From Chloroflexota bacterium (GTDB lineage Bacteria; Chloroflexota; Anaerolineae; Caldilineales; Caldilineaceae), in contig DMDA01000018.1 in assembly GCA_003451595.1 (NCBI GenBank), positions 1 to 31,579 on the forward strand: a stretch of DNA of 31,579 nt, written 5' to 3'. Under the pieces are notes generated by a model, which saw only the letters and a list, made by a program, of their open reading frames with translations, was not told the origin of the DNA and ran no database searches. Shown here piece by piece: positions 29,008 through 31,579 of this stretch; positions within the stretch are counted from its first letter, which is position 1; every line of letters begins with the position of its first letter. Made by a program: the position numbers and the translations under genes.

Positions 29008-29053
29008 GCCAGCCGCCGACGCAACCCGACACCCGGTTGCGCCGGCGGCTGGC
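29008..29053 (-). terminator. Strong hairpin after cstA, likely terminator
   Basis: An 11-bp perfect stem (gccagccgccg at 29008-29018 with 29043-29053), one A/C mismatch, then a 7-bp perfect stem (cgcaacc at 29020-29026 with 29035-29041) close an 8-nt loop. It lies about 100 nt after the cstA stop in the direction of transcription and before the lctP ribosome-binding site. On the - strand it is followed by a pyrimidine-rich ATCGTTCTCTTCTCG without a true T-run, so it is a plausible but not classical intrinsic terminator. Confidence 0.5.
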
Positions 29054-29080
29054 GATCTGCGGCTAAAGTGATATGCGATA

Positions 29081-29144
29081 GAGAAACCGAGTTTCTTTGC
29101 CGTCGATTCGGTCAGGGCTGTGCTGATCAGAAACTCGGTTTCTC
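29081..29144. repeat. REP/MITE-like element with 16-bp terminal inverted repeats
   Basis: Arm 1, gagaaaccgagtttct (29081-29096), is the exact reverse complement of arm 2 (29129-29144), with 32 bases between. Each arm is itself an imperfect palindrome, AGAAAC-N3-GTTTCT, a design seen in short dispersed REP-like repeats of cyanobacteria and filamentous bacteria. It starts 15 bases beyond the cstA stop codon. No transposase is present. Read as RNA it could fold, but no T-tract follows. Confidence 0.6.
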
Positions 29145-29158
29145 AAAGTAGCGCTGCT

Positions 29159-30604
29159 TTAGATATGCCCGCCTGCCAATTTCTTCGAGGGTTGCACCGT
29201 CGTCCAGCCATGCGCCTTGTAGAGGAAGACGCCCAGCGCCGCCAGCGCCAGCAGCAAGCCGATCACGACCGCCACGGTGTACGGAATGCCCAGACCGATC
29301 GGCGAGTACAGGATAAAGGTGAAGCTGACTGCGCTCATGAACGTTGCAGGCAGCGAAGCGATCCAATGATACTTTGCGCGTTCATGCTGCACGAGCCAGA
29401 TGGCGCCCGCCCACAGGCCAAGCATCGCCAACGTCTGATTTGCCCAACCGAAATAGCGCCAGATGATGTTGAAATCGACGAGCGAAATCGCATAACCGAG
29501 GAGGAACAACGGAACCGCCAGCAAGAGCCGTTTTCCAATCTCGCGCTGGCTGAGCTTGAACGACTCCGCCAGGATCAGACGCATGCTGCGGAAGGCAGTG
29601 TCGCCGCTGGTGATCGGCAGGATGATGACGCCCAAGATCGCCAGCGCGCCGCCGATCGGTCCCAGCAGCGTCCGCGCGACTTCGTTGACCACCGCTGACG
29701 GCGAACCGGCGGCGATCACGCTGTTCATCGCTTCCGGCGATGGGTAGAAGGACAACCCCACCGTCACCCAAATCAGCGCAATGACGCCTTCCGCAATCAT
29801 GGCGCCATAGAAGACAAAGCGGCCATTGGTCTCGTTCTTCATGCAACGCGCCATCAAAGGCGACTGCGTCGAGTGGAAACCGCTGATGGCGCCGCACGAG
29901 AGCACGATGAAGAGCAGCGGCCACAGCGGCAGCCCGTCAGGATGCACATTGGCGAAGAAATTCTGGTTGGGGATGATGTCGTAGCCGTGCAGGAACAGTC
30001 CACCCGCAATGCCAACGGTCATAAAGAGCAACAGCGCCCCAAAGATCGGGTAGATGCGCCCAATGATCGTGTGGATCGGCACCACCGTCGCCAGGAAGTA
30101 GTAACCGAAGATCAACGCCACCAGCCAGGTGGTTTCCATGCCGGTCAGCCCGCTCAGCAACTTTGCGGGGCTGAGGACAAAGACCACGCCCACCAGCAGG
30201 AGCAGCAGCAAGGAAAAGAAGCGCATGACATAGCGCGCCGGCATCCCCAACGCATCGCCGACGATCTCCGGGATGCTCTCACCCCGATTGCGCACCGAGA
30301 CCATCCCGCTCAAAAAATCGTGCACGGCGCCCGCAAAGATCGAGCCAAAGACGACCCATAAGAGCGCCTGTGGCCCGTAGAGCGCACCGAGAATCGGCCC
30401 AAAGATCGGCCCGATGCCGGCGATGTCGAGCAACTGAATCAAGAAAACTTTCCATGTCGGCATCGCCACATAATCGACGCCGTCTGTCTCTGTGTAGGCG
30501 GGCGTCGGTCGGTTGCGGTCGATGCCAAAGACCGATTCGACGAATTTACCATAGACCAGGTAGCCCAGGATGAGCAACACCACACAACTGATGAAAAGCA
30601 GCAC
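29159..30604 (-). CDS. cstA: CstA-family carbon-starvation transporter (pyruvate/peptide)
   Basis: This 481-residue polytopic membrane protein matches the short form of the CstA family; E. coli CstA and BtsT, about 700 residues, take up pyruvate or peptides. Hallmarks visible are GIGPIFGPILGALYGP, GAVHDFLSGMVSVRNRG, GFHSTQSPLMARC and TSGDTAFRSMRL. I chose the GTG at 30604, which has AAAGGAG 7 nt upstream and begins directly with the first membrane segment. An ATG at 30697 in the same frame lacks a ribosome-binding site, adds a non-hydrophobic leader, and would start inside the CRP-like palindrome. A two-component system is encoded upstream on the same strand, which resembles the BtsSR-BtsT arrangement in E. 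coli, although that regulator is of another family. Confidence 0.92.
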   Translation of the reverse strand: MLLFISCVVLLILGYLVYGKFVESVFGIDRNRPTPAYTETDGVDYVAMPTWKVFLIQLLDIAGIGPIFGPILGALYGPQALLWVVFGSIFAGAVHDFLSGMVSVRNRGESIPEIVGDALGMPARYVMRFFSLLLLLLVGVVFVLSPAKLLSGLTGMETTWLVALIFGYYFLATVVPIHTIIGRIYPIFGALLLFMTVGIAGGLFLHGYDIIPNQNFFANVHPDGLPLWPLLFIVLSCGAISGFHSTQSPLMARCMKNETNGRFVFYGAMIAEGVIALIWVTVGLSFYPSPEAMNSVIAAGSPSAVVNEVARTLLGPIGGALAILGVIILPITSGDTAFRSMRLILAESFKLSQREIGKRLLLAVPLFLLGYAISLVDFNIIWRYFGWANQTLAMLGLWAGAIWLVQHERAKYHWIASLPATFMSAVSFTFILYSPIGLGIPYTVAVVIGLLLALAALGVFLYKAHGWTTVQPSKKLAGGHI

Positions 30605-30680
30605 AGTTTTTCTCCTTTGGATAAGCAAATCAATGTACGGAAATGGGAAGTATCCAACCAGTCCGTCATGATCGTAACGA

Positions 30681-30700
30681 ATTGTGAACATTTTCACAAT
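30681..30700 (-). promoter_or_regulatory. CRP/FNR-type operator upstream of cstA
   Basis: The perfect palindrome ATTGTGAA-CATT-TTCACAAT contains TGTGA-N6-TCACA, the full consensus core for CRP-family regulators. It lies 77 nt before the GTG start chosen for cstA. A weak -10-like GATACT (30649-30654) lies downstream of it, which would put the operator centre about 48 bases before transcription start. E. coli cstA is known to need cAMP-CRP. Which CRP-family protein would act here is unknown. Confidence 0.6.
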
Positions 30701-30726
30701 CGTTCGTCAGACAGCGACCTGGCGGA

Positions 30727-30784
30727 AAAAGAGGGATTTGCGCGCGAGGCGGCGGCGCGGAAGAACTAGTTCGTGCGCGCGTGC
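30727..30784 (-). terminator. Possible weak terminator after the response regulator gene
   Basis: Just beyond the regulator stop, the - strand carries GC-rich self-complementary runs (GCGCGC twice, and the palindrome GAACTAGTTC). A CTCTTTTTCC stretch follows. The T-run is suggestive but the stem is short and ambiguous, so read-through into cstA is possible. Confidence 0.25.
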
Positions 30785-31444
30785 CTAGCGGCGCCGCGCC
30801 AGCCGCGCCGCCTCGCGCCGATTGTTCACGTGCAGCTTGGAGAGAATGTTGCGCACGTGCGCTTTGACGGTGTAGAGGCTGATGTCCAGCGCGCGTGCAA
30901 TCTCCTTGTCAGCCATGCCCTGGGCGAGCAGGTCGAGCACTTCTTGCTCGCGGTCGGTGAGCGCCGCAAAGGCGTCTTCTTCGGACACGGCGGCGGGATA
31001 ATGCGTGGTGAAGCGGCGAAACTCCGCCATCATCAGTGCGGCGATCTCTGGCGTCAACGCGGCTTCCCCGCGCGCGGCGGCGCGGATCATCTCCAGCAGT
31101 TCGTGGGCGCGGATCGTCTTGACGAGATAGCCCTGGGCGCCGTTGCGGATCGCCTCGAAGATGCGTTCTTTCTCGTCGCGCATGGTCAGCATGACGATAG
31201 CGGCGTCGGGCAGCGCCTGATGGATCAGTTTCGTTGCCTCCAGGCCATCGGCGCCGGGCATGTTGATGTCCATCAACACGACATCGGGGCGTAGCTCCTG
31301 CGCCATCACCAGTCCCTCTAGCCCGTCGCCAGCTTCACCGACGACTTCGATGTCGGGTTGGCTGCGGATGACGCTGGTCAGTCCGTCGCGGAAGAGGTCA
31401 TGATCATCAACGACCAGCACGCGAATCTTGTTGGTGCGATTCAT
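30785..31444 (-). CDS. NarL/FixJ-family response regulator
   Basis: This 219-residue two-component transcription factor has a receiver domain at about 7-125 with the acidic pair D13/D14, phospho-acceptor D59 (LMDINMP), T87 and K109. A LuxR-type helix-turn-helix follows at about 160-217 (LTDREQEVLDLLAQG...DKEIA...TVKAHV). It would be phosphorylated by the histidine kinase encoded 3 nt upstream. The ATG at 31444 has GAGGTGAGAG before it, overlapping the kinase stop. The closest downstream gene is cstA, so control of small organic acid uptake is a reasonable guess, but target genes cannot be read from the sequence. Confidence 0.95.
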   Translation of the reverse strand: MNRTNKIRVLVVDDHDLFRDGLTSVIRSQPDIEVVGEAGDGLEGLVMAQELRPDVVLMDINMPGADGLEATKLIHQALPDAAIVMLTMRDEKERIFEAIRNGAQGYLVKTIRAHELLEMIRAAARGEAALTPEIAALMMAEFRRFTTHYPAAVSEEDAFAALTDREQEVLDLLAQGMADKEIARALDISLYTVKAHVRNILSKLHVNNRREAARLARRR

Positions 31445-31447
31445 CTC

Positions 31448-31579
31448 TCACCTCGTGGTAATGCTCTCGGCGGGGGTGGATGTCAGCGGCCAGGTCACTT
31501 CGATGACGGCGCCGCACCCGGGCGCACTCTCGATCCGGAGTGCGCCGCCAAGGCGCGCAGCCCGCGCCGCCATCACGCG
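31448..31579 (-). CDS. Histidine kinase, C-terminal fragment (cut by the window edge)
   Basis: The last 43 codons of a gene enter from the right edge and stop at TGA 31448-31450, 3 nt before the response regulator. The peptide contains MAARAARLGGALRIES followed by APGCGAVIEVTWPL. This is the usual end of a HATPase_c domain: the G-box helix, then the G-x-G and I-x-V-x-W/x-P strands. The context, directly ahead of a NarL-type regulator, suggests a NarX/DegS-like (HisKA_3) kinase. The sensor part is outside the window. Confidence 0.85.
   Translation of the reverse strand, partial: RVMAARAARLGGALRIESAPGCGAVIEVTWPLTSTPAESITTR

Noticed and set aside
30605..30697. Extending cstA to the ATG at 30697
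   Set aside because: No ribosome-binding site, the added residues are not hydrophobic or conserved, and the start lies within the CRP-like palindrome; the GTG at 30604 has AAAGGAG at the right distance.

Overview
The window looks like part of a Chloroflexota genome, probably of the Anaerolineae/Caldilineales type. Grounds: high G+C, a giant secreted DUF11-repeat protein ending in a YLPAI motif and a PTETPTA-rich tail (a combination I associate with this phylum), and a group 3b NAD(P)-linked [NiFe]-hydrogenase. The phylum is inferred from gene style, with no marker gene present. The first 19 bases are the Tn5/Nextera transposase end used in library preparation, so the left edge is an untrimmed contig end.

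Layout. Bases 20-17200 (+ strand) are one open frame of about 5.7 thousand codons, truncated at its 5' end. It encodes two copies of a DUF11/jelly-roll module, then a long array of DUF11 domains, a fibronectin-III-like domain, YLPAI and a Thr/Pro tail. The array is a higher-order repeat: five domain types recur in fixed order with a period near 1.85 kb. A long hairpin at 17292-17339 separates this gene from everything to its right, which is all on the - strand and converges on it.

The - strand genes, in order of transcription, are: the 3' end of a histidine kinase, a NarL-type response regulator, a CstA-family transporter with a CRP-like palindrome upstream, a hairpin and a REP-like inverted repeat, an overlapping lctP - glcD/glcE fusion - glcF operon, a frameshifted small gene, a hydrogenase maturation protease, and the hydBGDA hydrogenase operon.

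Function. The right half reads as a monocarboxylate and redox region. The two-component system may sense or control uptake of a small organic acid (CstA family, pyruvate or peptides). LctP would import lactate or glycolate, and GlcDE-GlcF would oxidise it. HydBGDA, matured by the protease, would exchange electrons between NAD(P)H and H2. The left half is a surface or adhesin-like giant with no visible functional link to the rest.

I see no CRISPR array, tRNA, rRNA, transposase or phage gene. The most unusual items are the higher-order domain repeat, the GlcD-GlcE fusion in a lactate permease operon, and the CRP-like operator in front of cstA.
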